Positions 35,535 to 44,561 of a stretch of 64,000 nucleotides of DNA are shown piece after piece. The notes below the pieces were generated by a model that ran no database searches, was not told where the DNA came from, and worked only from the letters and a program-made list of their open reading frames with translations. Position 1 is the stretch's first letter. Every line of letters starts with the position of its first letter. The position numbers and the translations under genes are program-made. The stretch is from Acidobacteriaceae bacterium (GTDB taxonomy: Bacteria; Acidobacteriota; Terriglobia; Terriglobales; Acidobacteriaceae), in contig PKXQ01000135.1 in the NCBI GenBank assembly GCA_003132405.1, positions 36,356 through 100,355 of the forward strand, read 5' to 3'.

Positions 35535-36188
35535 GTGAGCGCGCTCCGAATTCTGATCGCCGACGATCACGACGTGGCGCGCAAGGGCATCCGTTGCTTG
35601 CTCGAAGATCATCCGGGGTGGGAGATTTGTGGCGAAGCGAAAGATGGACGGGAGGCCGTTGACTTCTCCGGCCAGTTAAAGCCGGATGTGGTGCTGCTGG
35701 ATATTGGTATGCCCGGTCTGAACGGTCTTGACGCGGCGCGGCAGATTCTCGCCGCCAATCCTCAGATCAACATTCTGATTCTGACCATGCACGATTCCGA
35801 GCAGGTCGTTCGCGAGGTACTGGCGGTTGGGGCGCGCGGATTTCTGCTAAAATCTGACTCAGGGCGAGAACTGGTCTCTGCTGTCGAAGCTCTGCAAAAC
35901 CATCGGACATTTTTCACCACTCGGGTGACGCAGATGGTGCTGGAAGGCTACCTTCATCCGAACCAGCGCAGCGAACCACAGGGCCGGCACATCCTGACGC
36001 CGAGAGAGCGCGAGGTGATTCAGCTTTTGGCGGAAGGAAAGACCACGAAGGAAGTTGCGGCGACCCTTCACCTCAGTGTCAAAACGGCGGAGACTCATCG
36101 CACCAACCTCATGCGAAAACTCAACCTGCATTCGGTCGCCGACTTGACCCTGTATGCCGTGCGCAACAGCATCGTTCAGGTTTACTGA
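35535..36188 (+). CDS. NarL/FixJ-family response regulator with LuxR HTH
   Basis: This is a 217-residue protein. GTG 35535 is preceded by GGGAGGG (35524-35530), so the longer frame from 35454 is not used. The receiver has 'ILIADDHDVARKGIRCLLED', acceptor D56 in 'VLLDIGMPGLNG' and Lys in 'FLLKSDSGRELV'. The HTH is 'LTPREREVIQLLAEGKTTKE' and 'SVKTAETHRTNLMRKL'. It is close in sequence to the regulator at 31338-32054, pointing to a duplication. It could regulate the divergent triple-repeat protein gene; that is inference from position. Confidence 0.94.
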   Translation: MSALRILIADDHDVARKGIRCLLEDHPGWEICGEAKDGREAVDFSGQLKPDVVLLDIGMPGLNGLDAARQILAANPQINILILTMHDSEQVVREVLAVGARGFLLKSDSGRELVSAVEALQNHRTFFTTRVTQMVLEGYLHPNQRSEPQGRHILTPREREVIQLLAEGKTTKEVAATLHLSVKTAETHRTNLMRKLNLHSVADLTLYAVRNSIVQVY

Positions 36189-36287
36189 CTGCCTTACTGG
36201 TAAGGTAAGACCGGCGCAGGTCTGGGGATTTCACTGGATTACCGCTGCCATGCGATCTGTCTAGAGTCGAAGATATAAGAGGGACTC

Positions 36288-36440
36288 ATGCTCTGGGCTC
36301 TTGCCGTCTTATTTTTGATTTGCTGGATACTGGGAATCGTGGGCACGATTTCGTTCGGCGGATCGGTCCACATTGTGCTCTTGTTGGCGGCCCTCGCGCT
36401 CCTCATCGGCCTGGTTCGCGATCGCGACTCTGTAGCCTGA
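36288..36440 (+). CDS. lmo0937-type small membrane protein (DUF5670)
   Basis: This is a 50-residue protein from ATG 36288 with AGAGGG five to ten bases upstream. Two hydrophobic helices ('ALAVLFLICWILGIVG' and 'HIVLLLAALALLIGLV') are separated by 'TISFGGSVH'. The chain starts MLW and has the GG-x-x-H turn, the hallmarks of the lmo0937/DUF5670 family of tiny stress-linked membrane proteins. It lies between a response regulator and a zinc-finger mini-protein. Confidence 0.85.
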   Translation: MLWALAVLFLICWILGIVGTISFGGSVHIVLLLAALALLIGLVRDRDSVA

Positions 36441-36502
36441 GAGGTAACCGACTTTGCAACAAAGCAACTTAAACAAAAGCAATTTGAACAAAGGAGACAA
36501 AG

Positions 36503-36700
36503 ATGAACCCGAACTCCGACTCCACAGGCAGTAAGAAATGCCAGATCTGCACCCAATCATTTAGTTCTGATCGCGAACTGCAAGAACATCAAAATAACCA
36601 GCACTCTGGGAATGAACAGGGCGGCGAACGCCCGCAGAACGAGCAAGTTCATGGGGATCCGCCAGTGCAGGACGAGCAGAAGCGAAAGAAGATCGCATAA
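36503..36700 (+). CDS. C2H2-type zinc-finger mini-protein
   Basis: This is a 65-residue protein from ATG 36503 with AAAGGAG upstream. One classical finger is present: C13-x2-C16-x12-H29-x4-H34 in 'KCQICTQSFSSDRELQEHQ', with the hydrophobic F20 and L26 in place. The C-terminal half is Gln/Glu/Pro-rich and ends basic ('DEQKRKKIA'). C2H2 fingers are uncommon in bacteria; single-finger mini-proteins may bind nucleic acid or protein. The gene ends at a strong terminator and follows the lmo0937-type gene by 62 bp. Confidence 0.82.
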   Translation: MNPNSDSTGSKKCQICTQSFSSDRELQEHQNNQHSGNEQGGERPQNEQVHGDPPVQDEQKRKKIA

Positions 36701-36743
36701 ATCCAAGGCTGGGCAAACCAGAGTTTGCCGCCGCCGAATCCAC

Positions 36744-36788
36744 CGCGCCGGACAGATCCACTCGAATGCAAGTCCGGCGCGGTTTCTA
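36744..36788 (+). terminator. Rho-independent terminator
   Basis: CCGCGCCGGAC (36744-36754) and GTCCGGCGCGG (36773-36783) form a perfect 11-base stem around 18 bases, followed by TTTCT. It ends the lmo0937/zinc-finger transcript. Confidence 0.8.
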
Positions 36789-36867
36789 AGCCCCCTCAAG
36801 GAGCGTGGCTCGCGGGCTTGGGGTGCCCCGCCACGGTTATGCTAGAGACCCACGACTCCAGCAAAAG

Positions 36868-37122
36868 TCACGCAGCCCGTTTGTCTAGCGCCAATGAGTT
36901 CTGTAGCGCCTGCAGGCCGTATAAGGCGTCTTCTAAAGCCTCGTCTTCCTCGATACTGTCGGCGGTCGAATCGAAAAGCTCCTTGGTCCGCTGAACGATT
37001 GCTTGCTCGGCCTCGGCAATTCGCACGGGCATTTTGCGTTCATCAGTTTCGAACAGGGCGGCCTGATAGAGCTTATGCCAAGCGGCGACACGAGTGGGGG
37101 AGGGATACACGGTTGTCGACAT
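36868..37122 (-). CDS. Small soluble protein of unknown function
   Basis: This is an 84-residue protein from ATG 37122 with only a weak GAGAA upstream. It is predicted fully helical and acidic: 'WHKLYQAALFETDERKMPVR', 'AEQAIVQRTKELFDS', 'EEDEALEDALYGLQAL'. There is no signal or membrane helix. Comparable small helical proteins are seen in acidobacteria, but I know no function. Confidence 0.6.
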   Translation of the reverse strand: MSTTVYPSPTRVAAWHKLYQAALFETDERKMPVRIAEAEQAIVQRTKELFDSTADSIEEDEALEDALYGLQALQNSLALDKRAA

Positions 37123-37259
37123 AAGATTCTCGGGTAACCAAATTAAGGCTATTGCGGTGAGTCGGAAGTTCCAATCGGGTAAATACTGTAGGTGAACGCG
37201 CCTCTGACAAACGTTACATTATCGTCGACGGAAAATGAGGAGGCTCGCTTCAGCGACGC

Positions 37260-37691
37260 TTAGGAAATCAGCTGAATGCCAAGAATGTGAATGCTGTTAC
37301 GGTTCGCATCCACGCTACCTAAAAGTTGAATCTGCTTTCCTTCGTATCGCCTCGCATTGTTTTGATCGTCATTTTGATCTTCATTTTGATAGTCGAGACG
37401 GTAAGTTAGGCCGCTCGCCAATTTCAAAACATAACTCGCGTCGACCTTCATAATCGTTCCGGCAAGGGTCTCGGTTGTCGGCTGTTGTGGCGCTGGCGGA
37501 TTCTGGTCGGGAGGTAGCGGCTGCGGCACGGGGCGCGGCGTTTGCATTTGAGACCACGCGATCAAGTCCGGTCCAAGCACGCTGGATGGTAGAGCCGGGG
37601 CGGGCTCGGACTGAACGCCCTGAGCAAACATACAGCCAGCCAAAATCAGCAGGAGACCTGTCGTCGCCAGTATGGTCGTCTTTTGCTTCAC
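37260..37691 (-). CDS. DUF5818-type small lipoprotein
   Basis: This is a 143-residue protein. GTG 37691 is preceded by GGAGG; the longer frame to 37814 has no ribosome site. A lipobox-like 'LLILAGC' places the lipidated Cys near residue 20. A Pro-rich linker leads to a DUF5818-like domain ('AGTIMKVDASYVLKLASGLT', 'YEGKQIQLLGSVDANRNSIH'). These small exported proteins are typical of acidobacteria. The domain is an OB-like barrel of unknown role. A similar domain occurs in the protein at 53382-53753. Confidence 0.78.
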   Translation of the reverse strand: MKQKTTILATTGLLLILAGCMFAQGVQSEPAPALPSSVLGPDLIAWSQMQTPRPVPQPLPPDQNPPAPQQPTTETLAGTIMKVDASYVLKLASGLTYRLDYQNEDQNDDQNNARRYEGKQIQLLGSVDANRNSIHILGIQLIS

Positions 37692-37960
37692 ATCACACCT
37701 CCGGCGGACGAAGCGGGCAGGTGGAAAGCGGTTGACGTTCGATTCTCCGTGGACCGTGATTGGCCGACCACGGCTTGGGGCGCGGTCTGCGTCGAATAGC
37801 TCTCCCCCCATCACTTGTAGCTTGGCGGCAGAGGTGCGTCCATACAGCGTTGTAGGTAGCGTCGACTAAGGAAGAGGATTAAGAAGAGCGCAGCACTGGA
37901 TCGTGCTGCGCGGATACGGCTTACTGAGGACGTGGGAATTTGTAAACTCCGCATCACCGC

Positions 37961-38575
37961 TCAAAGCACGCGGCAGGCCTCCTCAAAGGAGAGGCGCGGA
38001 CTGCGCGGGAAGAGCTTGCTCTTCTCTCCATAGCCCAGATTGCAGAGAAAATTCGCCTTCCATTTGCCGTCGGGAAAAAATTCCGCGTTTACCTTGGCTG
38101 CGTCGAAACCCGACATCGGACCACAATCCAGACCGACGGCGCGAGCGGCGAGGATGAAGTAGCCACCCTGGAGCGAACCGTTGCGGAAGGCCGACTCGTC
38201 GGCAAATTGTTTGTTGCCCACGAAATAGGAGCGCATGTCGGCGTGCGGAAACAACTGTGGAAGTTTCTCGTAGAATTCAACGTCCCAGGCGACAATCGCC
38301 GTGACTGGCGCTGCTTTTGTTTTTTCCACGTTGAGCGGAGCTAGCGCGGGCAGGAGCCGCGCCTTGGCCGCTTCGGTTTCGAGAAAGACGAAACGAGCGG
38401 GACTGGAATTGGCGCTGGTGGGGCCGAAGCGCGCGAGGTCATATGCTTCACGCAGGGCTTCGATGGGAACGCGCTTGGGCAGCCATGCATTATGGGTACG
38501 GGCCTGGCGGAATATCTGATCAAGGGCGTGCTCGTTAATTTTAGTAGAGTGCGCGACATCCAGTGTTTCGGTCAT
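37961..38575 (-). CDS. Nitroreductase-family protein (malonic semialdehyde reductase, RutE-like)
   Basis: This is a 204-residue protein from ATG 38575 with GGAGG about 10-14 bases upstream. It has '[13 protein letters not shown]', '[18 protein letters not shown]' and '[18 protein letters not shown]', the signature phrases of the RutE/HadB branch of FMN-dependent nitroreductases. RutE reduces malonic semialdehyde to 3-hydroxypropionate in pyrimidine breakdown, but no other rut gene is nearby, so the substrate here is open. Length is normal for the family. It is divergent from the M13 peptidase gene. Confidence 0.85.
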   Translation of the reverse strand: MTETLDVAHSTKINEHALDQIFRQARTHNAWLPKRVPIEALREAYDLARFGPTSANSSPARFVFLETEAAKARLLPALAPLNVEKTKAAPVTAIVAWDVEFYEKLPQLFPHADMRSYFVGNKQFADESAFRNGSLQGGYFILAARAVGLDCGPMSGFDAAKVNAEFFPDGKWKANFLCNLGYGEKSKLFPRSPRLSFEEACRVL

Positions 38576-38838
38576 TAGCTTGTCGCCTCCATGGTCATCT
38601 TTAATTAGTTCTGGAAATTGGGGGTATAGATCCTGTTTATTCCCTTAAGATTCGATGCGACTGCCCCATTTTTGACTCTTCGCGAGCGTAGCATCGCGAG
38701 TTTCCCCTATCTGCGCCGTTTGTAGTAGTGTGTCTGTTTGCAGGCTAGCCGTCTCGCATCCTTGGCGTTCTGTTTTTTCTGGCCGCGATGCGCGCTAGCT
38801 GCAATTGGTAAATCCACAATCACAGCCTTGAGGAACGC

Positions 38839-40914
38839 ATGAGAACTCGCCTTCTCCTTCTCTTTTCATCCTTGTCGATCGCCGTGCTTTTGTCGGGCCT
38901 GGCGTCCGCCCAAAGTTCAACTCCCACAGGCGCGGGCTCTTCCAATGCGCTGCGCGAAATCCCTGTATTTGACCTGAATGCTATTGATAAAACCATCGAC
39001 CCTTGTGTGGACTTCTATCAGTACGCTTGCGGCGCGTGGATGAAGAACAATCCGATCCCTGCCGACAAATCGCGATGGGGGCGTTTCGACGAACTGGCCG
39101 ATCATAATCTTTATATTTTGCGAGACATCTTGACCGAGGCGCAGCTTCCGGGAAAGCACTCGGCGACCGAGAGTATGGTTGGCGCATACTACGGCTCGTG
39201 CATGGATGAGAGCACGATCGAGAAAAAGAGAACGGAACCGCTCTTGCCGGAACTAGATCGGCTTAACCGCATCAAGACGAAGGAGGATTTGATTCGCGCA
39301 GTGGCGGCCATGCACCGCGACTCGATACCTGCGCTGTTTGCGTTCTATCCGCAGCCCGACATGCACGATTCGATGGCAACCGTCGCAACCCTTGATCAGG
39401 GCGGAATCACGCTGCCCGATCGCGACTACTACATAAAGGATGACGCGAAGTCGGTGGAGACGCGGCAGAAGTATGTGGAGCACGTGCAGAAGATGTTTGT
39501 ACTGGCCGGAGACAAGCCAGAAGTGGCGGCGGCCGAAGCCAAGACGGTATTGACCGTCGAGACGGGACTGGCGCAGGCGTCGATGGATCGCACAGCTCGG
39601 CGCGATCCAAAAACTCGCGATCATAAAATGACGGTCGCGGAAATCGTGGCTTCGGCGCCGAACCTCGATCTTACGGTTTACTTTGCCGATAATAGCTCGC
39701 CGAAATTCATTTCGCTTAATGTCGGCAATCCCGATTTCTTCAAGCAGGTCGATGAGCAGATCAGCACTGTGCCGCTCGACGACTGGAAGGTATATCTGCG
39801 CTGGAAAACTATCAATGATTACGCTCCGCTGCTGACCAAGGCGTTTGTCGAAGAAGATTTTCTGTTCAACGGAAAATACATGTCGGGGCAGAAGGAGATG
39901 GAGCCGCGCTGGAAGCGCTGCGTGAAGTCTGCTGACACGCACCTGGGCATGGCGCTGGGCAAGCTCTATGTCGACCGCACGTTTGGCGCCGAGGGCAAAG
40001 AACGAACGCTGAAGATGGTGCAGGCCATCGAGAGCGCGATGCGTCAGGATATCGGCCAGCTGACTTGGATGTCAGATACAACCAAGCAGAAGGCTTATGA
40101 GAAACTCAACGCCATCGTCAACAATATTGGTTATCCCGATACGTGGCGCGATTACAGCAGCGTGGTGATCAAGCCCGGCGATTATGCCGGCAACGCAGTG
40201 CGGGCCGAAGCGTTCGAGGTGCATCGGCAATACAACAAGATCGGGCAGCCGACCGACCGCAAGGATTGGGGGATGACTCCGCCGACGGTCAATGCTTACT
40301 ATCGGCCTCCGATGAACGATATCAACTTCCCTGCTGGGATTTTGCAACCTCCGTTTTACGGCAAGCTGATGGACGATGCGGTGAACTTTGGTGGCGTCGG
40401 CGTGGTGATCGGGCACGAACTGACACATGGATTCGACGACCAGGGACGCAAGTACGATGCCGAGGGCAACTTCCGCGATTGGTGGACGGCCGAAGACGGC
40501 AAGGAATTCGAGCAGCGCGTCGACTGCACCGCCAAAGAATATTCCAGCTTTATCACGGTGAAGGATGACAAGGGCGAGGTCAAGCTCAATGGCAGATTGA
40601 CTCTCGGCGAGAATACCGCCGACAACGGCGGACTGAAGCTCGCCTACATGGCGCTGATGAATATTATCGGCAACACGCCAGTGAAGCCGATTGACGGCTA
40701 CACCCCGCAGCAGCGGTTCTTTCTGGCGTATGGGCAGATCTGGTGCCAGAACGTGACCGATCAGGAGGCGCGTAAGCGAGCGCTGACCGATCCGCATTCT
40801 CCGGGACAGTGGCGTGTGAATGGCGCGGTGCAGAATTCAGCCGCTTTCGAGCAGGCGTTCGGCTGCAAAGCTGGACAGCCGATGGTCTCCGAGAACGCCT
40901 GCCGCGTGTGGTGA
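38839..40914 (+). CDS. M13-family (neprilysin/PepO-like) zinc metallopeptidase
   Basis: This is a 691-residue protein from ATG 38839 with TTGAGGAA nearby. The signal peptide ends about residue 24 ('GLASAQ'). The zinc site is 'VVIGHELTHGFDDQG', with H526, E527 and H530, and E591 in 'GENTADNGG' as third ligand. The substrate-binding 'NAYYRPPMNDINFPAGILQP' and the C-terminal 'CRVW' are typical of M13. Length matches the family. It would cleave peptides in the periplasm or outside the cell. The next gene, a sigma factor, starts 37 bp downstream. Confidence 0.95.
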   Translation: MRTRLLLLFSSLSIAVLLSGLASAQSSTPTGAGSSNALREIPVFDLNAIDKTIDPCVDFYQYACGAWMKNNPIPADKSRWGRFDELADHNLYILRDILTEAQLPGKHSATESMVGAYYGSCMDESTIEKKRTEPLLPELDRLNRIKTKEDLIRAVAAMHRDSIPALFAFYPQPDMHDSMATVATLDQGGITLPDRDYYIKDDAKSVETRQKYVEHVQKMFVLAGDKPEVAAAEAKTVLTVETGLAQASMDRTARRDPKTRDHKMTVAEIVASAPNLDLTVYFADNSSPKFISLNVGNPDFFKQVDEQISTVPLDDWKVYLRWKTINDYAPLLTKAFVEEDFLFNGKYMSGQKEMEPRWKRCVKSADTHLGMALGKLYVDRTFGAEGKERTLKMVQAIESAMRQDIGQLTWMSDTTKQKAYEKLNAIVNNIGYPDTWRDYSSVVIKPGDYAGNAVRAEAFEVHRQYNKIGQPTDRKDWGMTPPTVNAYYRPPMNDINFPAGILQPPFYGKLMDDAVNFGGVGVVIGHELTHGFDDQGRKYDAEGNFRDWWTAEDGKEFEQRVDCTAKEYSSFITVKDDKGEVKLNGRLTLGENTADNGGLKLAYMALMNIIGNTPVKPIDGYTPQQRFFLAYGQIWCQNVTDQEARKRALTDPHSPGQWRVNGAVQNSAAFEQAFGCKAGQPMVSENACRVW

Positions 40915-40951
40915 GGTCGCTCCCTGTTGAGAGCGACTGTCGATCACGACT

Positions 40952-41710
40952 ATGGATCACGATGAATTTAAGAGCGGCGATGGGCGCTTCCCTGCCACGC
41001 GCTGGTCGGTGATCGCAGCGGTTCGTAGCGAGGATGATGCGGATCGCAAGCGATCTCTGGATACACTTTGCGAGACGTACTGGAAGCCGGTTTATAAGTA
41101 TGTTCGTCTGCGCTGGAATCGCTCCGCTCCCGACGCGCAAGATCTCACGCAGGGATTTTTCATCGAGATGTTGGAGCGGGAATTGCTGAATCGCTTCGAT
41201 GGCAGCAAGAGCCGCCTGCGGACTTATCTTCGGTTATGCGTGGATAGCTTCGTGATGAATGAGGACAAGGCTGCTCGCCGCCAGAAGCGTGGAGGCGAGG
41301 TGCAGCATCTGGCGCTCGATTTTGCGGGGGCCGAAGAAGAAATTTCCGGCGGGACGATTGACGCGGCGGCAATCGCCTCCCCGGAATCGCTCGAAGAATT
41401 CTTTGAGACGGAATGGTTACGCAGTCTCTTCGCGCTGGCAATCGAAGATTTGCGAACGCTTTGCAGCGAGCGAGCGCGAGATCGAGACTTTCAGCTCTTC
41501 GAGAGATACAATCTCGATGGCGACAACGAGATCTCTTACGCACAGCTCGCGCAGCAATACGGAATTGCAGTGAGCGAGGTAACCAATGGACTAGCCTGGA
41601 CGCGGCGCGAATTTCGTAGGCTTGCGCTCGAGCGCTTGCGGGAAATCTGCGGCGACGATGACGAATTCCAACGTGAAGCCAGGACGGCTTTCGGCCGGAA
41701 CGCAGGGTAA
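40952..41710 (+). CDS. ECF-type RNA polymerase sigma factor associated with a Ser/Thr kinase
   Basis: This is a 252-residue protein from ATG 40952; the ribosome site is weak. Region 2 is seen in 'CETYWKPVYKYVRLRWNRSA' and 'DAQDLTQGFFIEMLER', and region 4 in 'ISYAQLAQQYGIAVSEVTN'. The opening 'FPATRWSVIAAV' is typical of the ECF group that is genetically tied to protein kinases in planctomycetes and acidobacteria. A Ser/Thr kinase gene follows 86 bp downstream. Kinase-dependent activation, rather than an anti-sigma factor, is therefore likely (inference from the group). Confidence 0.9.
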   Translation: MDHDEFKSGDGRFPATRWSVIAAVRSEDDADRKRSLDTLCETYWKPVYKYVRLRWNRSAPDAQDLTQGFFIEMLERELLNRFDGSKSRLRTYLRLCVDSFVMNEDKAARRQKRGGEVQHLALDFAGAEEEISGGTIDAAAIASPESLEEFFETEWLRSLFALAIEDLRTLCSERARDRDFQLFERYNLDGDNEISYAQLAQQYGIAVSEVTNGLAWTRREFRRLALERLREICGDDDEFQREARTAFGRNAG

Positions 41711-41796
41711 GGATCGGTCTAGATCTATATCTGTAGCTATTGTGAGAAATCGGAAAATTTGAAAATTGTCAGGGGAGAGCATCCCCAAAGCATCGG

Positions 41797-42804
41797 ATGA
41801 GGCACCTTTCTGACAAGGCGCTTACGCGCCTGCGCAGTGGCGCGGATCTTCCGGACGTTGGCGGCACGCGTTATCGCCTTATCGGTCAGGTGGCGCGTGG
41901 CGGGATGGGCGTGGTTTACGCGGCGGAAGACGAACTCTTGCAGCGCCGCGTGGCGCTCAAAGTGCTTGAAATGCCCGGGTCCGAAGGCGAGCTGGCAAAT
42001 CGCCTGACGCGCGAGGCGCGGGTGTTGGCCCGACTGGAACATCCGGGAATAGTTCCCGTGCACGATGTGGGCACGCTGCCCGATGGTCGCGTTTTTTACA
42101 CCATGAAATTTGTCGAAGGCCAGCGGCTCGATCACTACATCGAGTCTCTGGCTTCCGCTCCGGATCGCCTGCGTATCTTTCTGCGCATCTGTGATGCGGT
42201 TGCTTTTGCGCATGCGCGCGGAGTGCTGCACCGCGATCTCAAACCGGCAAACGTGATGGTTGGCTCGTTCGGCGAGGTCCTGGTTATGGACTGGGGGCTT
42301 GCGAAGATTCTGGCGGATGTCACTCACGCTGAGCCCAACGATCCCTGTGGCAACATCCCGCGGCTACCTGCCAATGGTGGAATTGGAAATACATCTGGAA
42401 CCGGGGATGGAAGGGTGATGGGCACGCCGGGATACATGTCTCCGGAACAGGCTCGCGGGGAAACCGAGTTATTGGATGCGCGCAGCGATATCTTCTCTCT
42501 CGGAGCACTTCTGCGGTATTTACTGACTAACCAACTACCCGCACATCCGCTCCCTAAGCTCGACCGCTCGCTCGAAGCAATTTGTGCGAAGGCCTGTGCA
42601 CCGGAACGCGAGCGTCGATACGCTGCGGTGCCAGATCTGGCGGAGGACGTTTCGCGATATCTCGACGGCTTGGCGGTTTCCGCACATCGCGAAAGCATTT
42701 TCGACAAGTTGGCGCGTTTCTATCGACGGTACAGGTTCTTTATCTGGTTGATAGCGACGTACTTGCTCATGCGAGTGCTGTTGATCCTCTTGATTAAGCA
42801 TTGA
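41797..42804 (+). CDS. Membrane-anchored Ser/Thr protein kinase
   Basis: This is a 335-residue protein from ATG 41797. The kinase domain shows 'GQVARGGMGVVYAAED', K55 in 'VALKVLE', 'HRDLKPAN' with catalytic D147, and a magnesium loop reading DWG (D165) rather than DFG. 'GTPGYMSPEQARGE' marks the activation segment. The domain is slightly short. One membrane helix near residues 311-332 ends the chain with almost no extracellular part, so no sensor domain is present. Its partner is likely the preceding sigma factor. Confidence 0.92.
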   Translation: MRHLSDKALTRLRSGADLPDVGGTRYRLIGQVARGGMGVVYAAEDELLQRRVALKVLEMPGSEGELANRLTREARVLARLEHPGIVPVHDVGTLPDGRVFYTMKFVEGQRLDHYIESLASAPDRLRIFLRICDAVAFAHARGVLHRDLKPANVMVGSFGEVLVMDWGLAKILADVTHAEPNDPCGNIPRLPANGGIGNTSGTGDGRVMGTPGYMSPEQARGETELLDARSDIFSLGALLRYLLTNQLPAHPLPKLDRSLEAICAKACAPERERRYAAVPDLAEDVSRYLDGLAVSAHRESIFDKLARFYRRYRFFIWLIATYLLMRVLLILLIKH

Positions 42805-42864
42805 GGCTTAAAGGAATTGCAGATTCCGTTGTAAAGAACTCCAGTACAGAGAACGGAGGACGTG

Positions 42865-43212
42865 ATGAACAAGATTTTGCTCGGTTTGCTGATTGGGGCA
42901 TTGCTCGGTGCGTTTGATGGTTCCACGGCATGGTTCTACCCGGAAGCGCGCGCACAACTGGCGGGAATCATCGTGGGCTCGACCGTCAAAGGTCTGATTG
43001 CGGGAGTCGCAGCCGGTATCTTTGCGCGCAAGGTAAATTCGGTGCCCCTGGGAATCATGTTTGGGCTGGCCGTGGGCTTCGTTCTGGCATTCCTGGTCGC
43101 GTATATGCAGCACGACCACTACATCGCGATCATCCTTCCTGGAAGCATCGTGGGACTGATCGTTGGGTACGCGACGCAGAAATATGGTGCGACTCCGGCG
43201 GCGGCGCGCTAG
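42865..43212 (+). CDS. Small glycine-rich membrane protein of unknown function
   Basis: This is a 115-residue protein from ATG 42865, with CGGAGGAC at 42854-42860 (GTG 42862 is one codon earlier). Four helices are predicted with glycine-zipper spacing ('LLGLLIGALLGAFDGSTAWF', 'GLIAGVAAGIFA', 'GIMFGLAVGFVLAFLVAY', 'GSIVGLIVGYATQ'). No family is recognised. It lies 60 bp after the kinase gene and may belong to its operon. Confidence 0.7.
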   Translation: MNKILLGLLIGALLGAFDGSTAWFYPEARAQLAGIIVGSTVKGLIAGVAAGIFARKVNSVPLGIMFGLAVGFVLAFLVAYMQHDHYIAIILPGSIVGLIVGYATQKYGATPAAAR

Positions 43213-43303
43213 CGGCTTGCTATCATAAGAGATAAATATCTCGGGGTCCGAGTGGATCCGCCGAATCCTGGGTTAACTGAGGAAGGCGAGCGGAGGGACA
43301 CCA

Positions 43304-44503
43304 ATGATGAGACAAATATTTCTTGTTCTGTTTGGTGTTGCACTGGCAACAATGTCCTCCGGACAAAGTCGCCCGAACCTGTCGCAGATACCCACGGTCA
43401 AAGGCGTACTCGATCATTCGCGCACCGCAGTCTTCGAATCGCCGCAGCAATCCTGCAACTCGAATGACATTCCCGACGCAATGGCCCGCGCGTTCCGCGA
43501 TTCGACGGGGACGGTACACCTGGTGGCGGCGAGTTCCGAGCTCTTCCAGAATCTCGGCCCGACTCTGGAAAGCGTGCAGCACAGTTGCGAGGTCGGTCAC
43601 TATTCGGCGGGCGATCCTAATCCAGCGGACTTTAACGACCAAAGCTGGATCGACGACTTCTACACCTTTGACGGCAAGAAGATCGCGGGCCTAACGCACA
43701 TGGAATATCACGGCTGGGCGCATCAGGGCGATTGCACATTCAAGAACGGATATAACGGGTGCGAGTATGACTCCGATACCTATCACGAATCCGAGGATGG
43801 CGGCTACCACTTCAAATCGTTCAACGCGCCCAACAACTTCCTCGCCGGAGTTCCCTACAAATATGTGAAGGATAAAGGCCCGTCAGGCTATAGCGTCGAC
43901 AGCAACATTGTTGAGCTGGGCGGATGGTATTACGCGATGGTGACATCGTGGCAGTGGCCTGCGGGCTGCTCGGGACAGACCGGAACGCATCGTTGCATCA
44001 CGCCGAGCGGCGGTGGGCCGATGCGAACGCAAAACGTTTTCGATCCATCTTCATGGCGCGGATGGAGCGGCACGGATTTTTCGGTTTCCTTTGTCGATCC
44101 TTACCCGGGGCCGGTTGAGCGTCCGCTCGAGCATGTTTATACACCGGTTCCGTACATGGACGTTGTGACCGGAATTAATCTTTTTGAGTCGTCGGGTGTT
44201 GTGATCGCGGTTCTATGGAATCCCTGGACAAATGAATATGGAGCGAAGGGCTTCTATCTCTCTACTTCGACCGATCTGGTTAACTGGACCAAGCCGAGGC
44301 TGGTAGCCACGCTTGATCAGTTCCTCGCTCAGGAGCCGCCGGGGAGTTGGTCGTACGCTTACTTTTCTTTGATCGATCCGGCAGCGCCGGATTTGAATTT
44401 TTCTATTGTCGGCGATCACTCTTATCTGTACTACGTGCGGTTTAATAGCGACGGTTCCAGTCGCGTGCTGTTCCGGCAGGGGATCACATTGACGATGAAG
44501 TAA
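43304..44503 (+). CDS. Secreted protein of unknown function, beta-propeller-like
   Basis: This is a 399-residue protein from ATG 43304 with GGAGGGA about eight bases upstream. The signal peptide ends 'ATMSSGQS'. The mature chain is Trp/Tyr/Gly-rich with repeated blade-like phrases ('DGKKIAGLTHMEYHGWAH', 'NIVELGGWYYAMVTSWQW', 'GFYLSTSTDLVNWTKPRL'). The last of these resembles GH43/GH32-type five-bladed propellers, but I cannot identify the catalytic acids, so hydrolase activity is not claimed. Eight or so Cys suggest disulfides in the exported protein. Confidence 0.7.
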   Translation: MMRQIFLVLFGVALATMSSGQSRPNLSQIPTVKGVLDHSRTAVFESPQQSCNSNDIPDAMARAFRDSTGTVHLVAASSELFQNLGPTLESVQHSCEVGHYSAGDPNPADFNDQSWIDDFYTFDGKKIAGLTHMEYHGWAHQGDCTFKNGYNGCEYDSDTYHESEDGGYHFKSFNAPNNFLAGVPYKYVKDKGPSGYSVDSNIVELGGWYYAMVTSWQWPAGCSGQTGTHRCITPSGGGPMRTQNVFDPSSWRGWSGTDFSVSFVDPYPGPVERPLEHVYTPVPYMDVVTGINLFESSGVVIAVLWNPWTNEYGAKGFYLSTSTDLVNWTKPRLVATLDQFLAQEPPGSWSYAYFSLIDPAAPDLNFSIVGDHSYLYYVRFNSDGSSRVLFRQGITLTMK

Positions 44504-44561
44504 TCACGGCGACGCAGCGAGCACTCGTCATCAGCGGGTTGCGCATGTTGCGCAACGGCGC

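Noticed and set aside
38680-38699. TCGCGA...TCGCGA dyad between the nitroreductase and M13 genes
   Set aside because: Two six-base palindromes eight bases apart are not rare in GC-rich DNA, and there is no further support for an operator.
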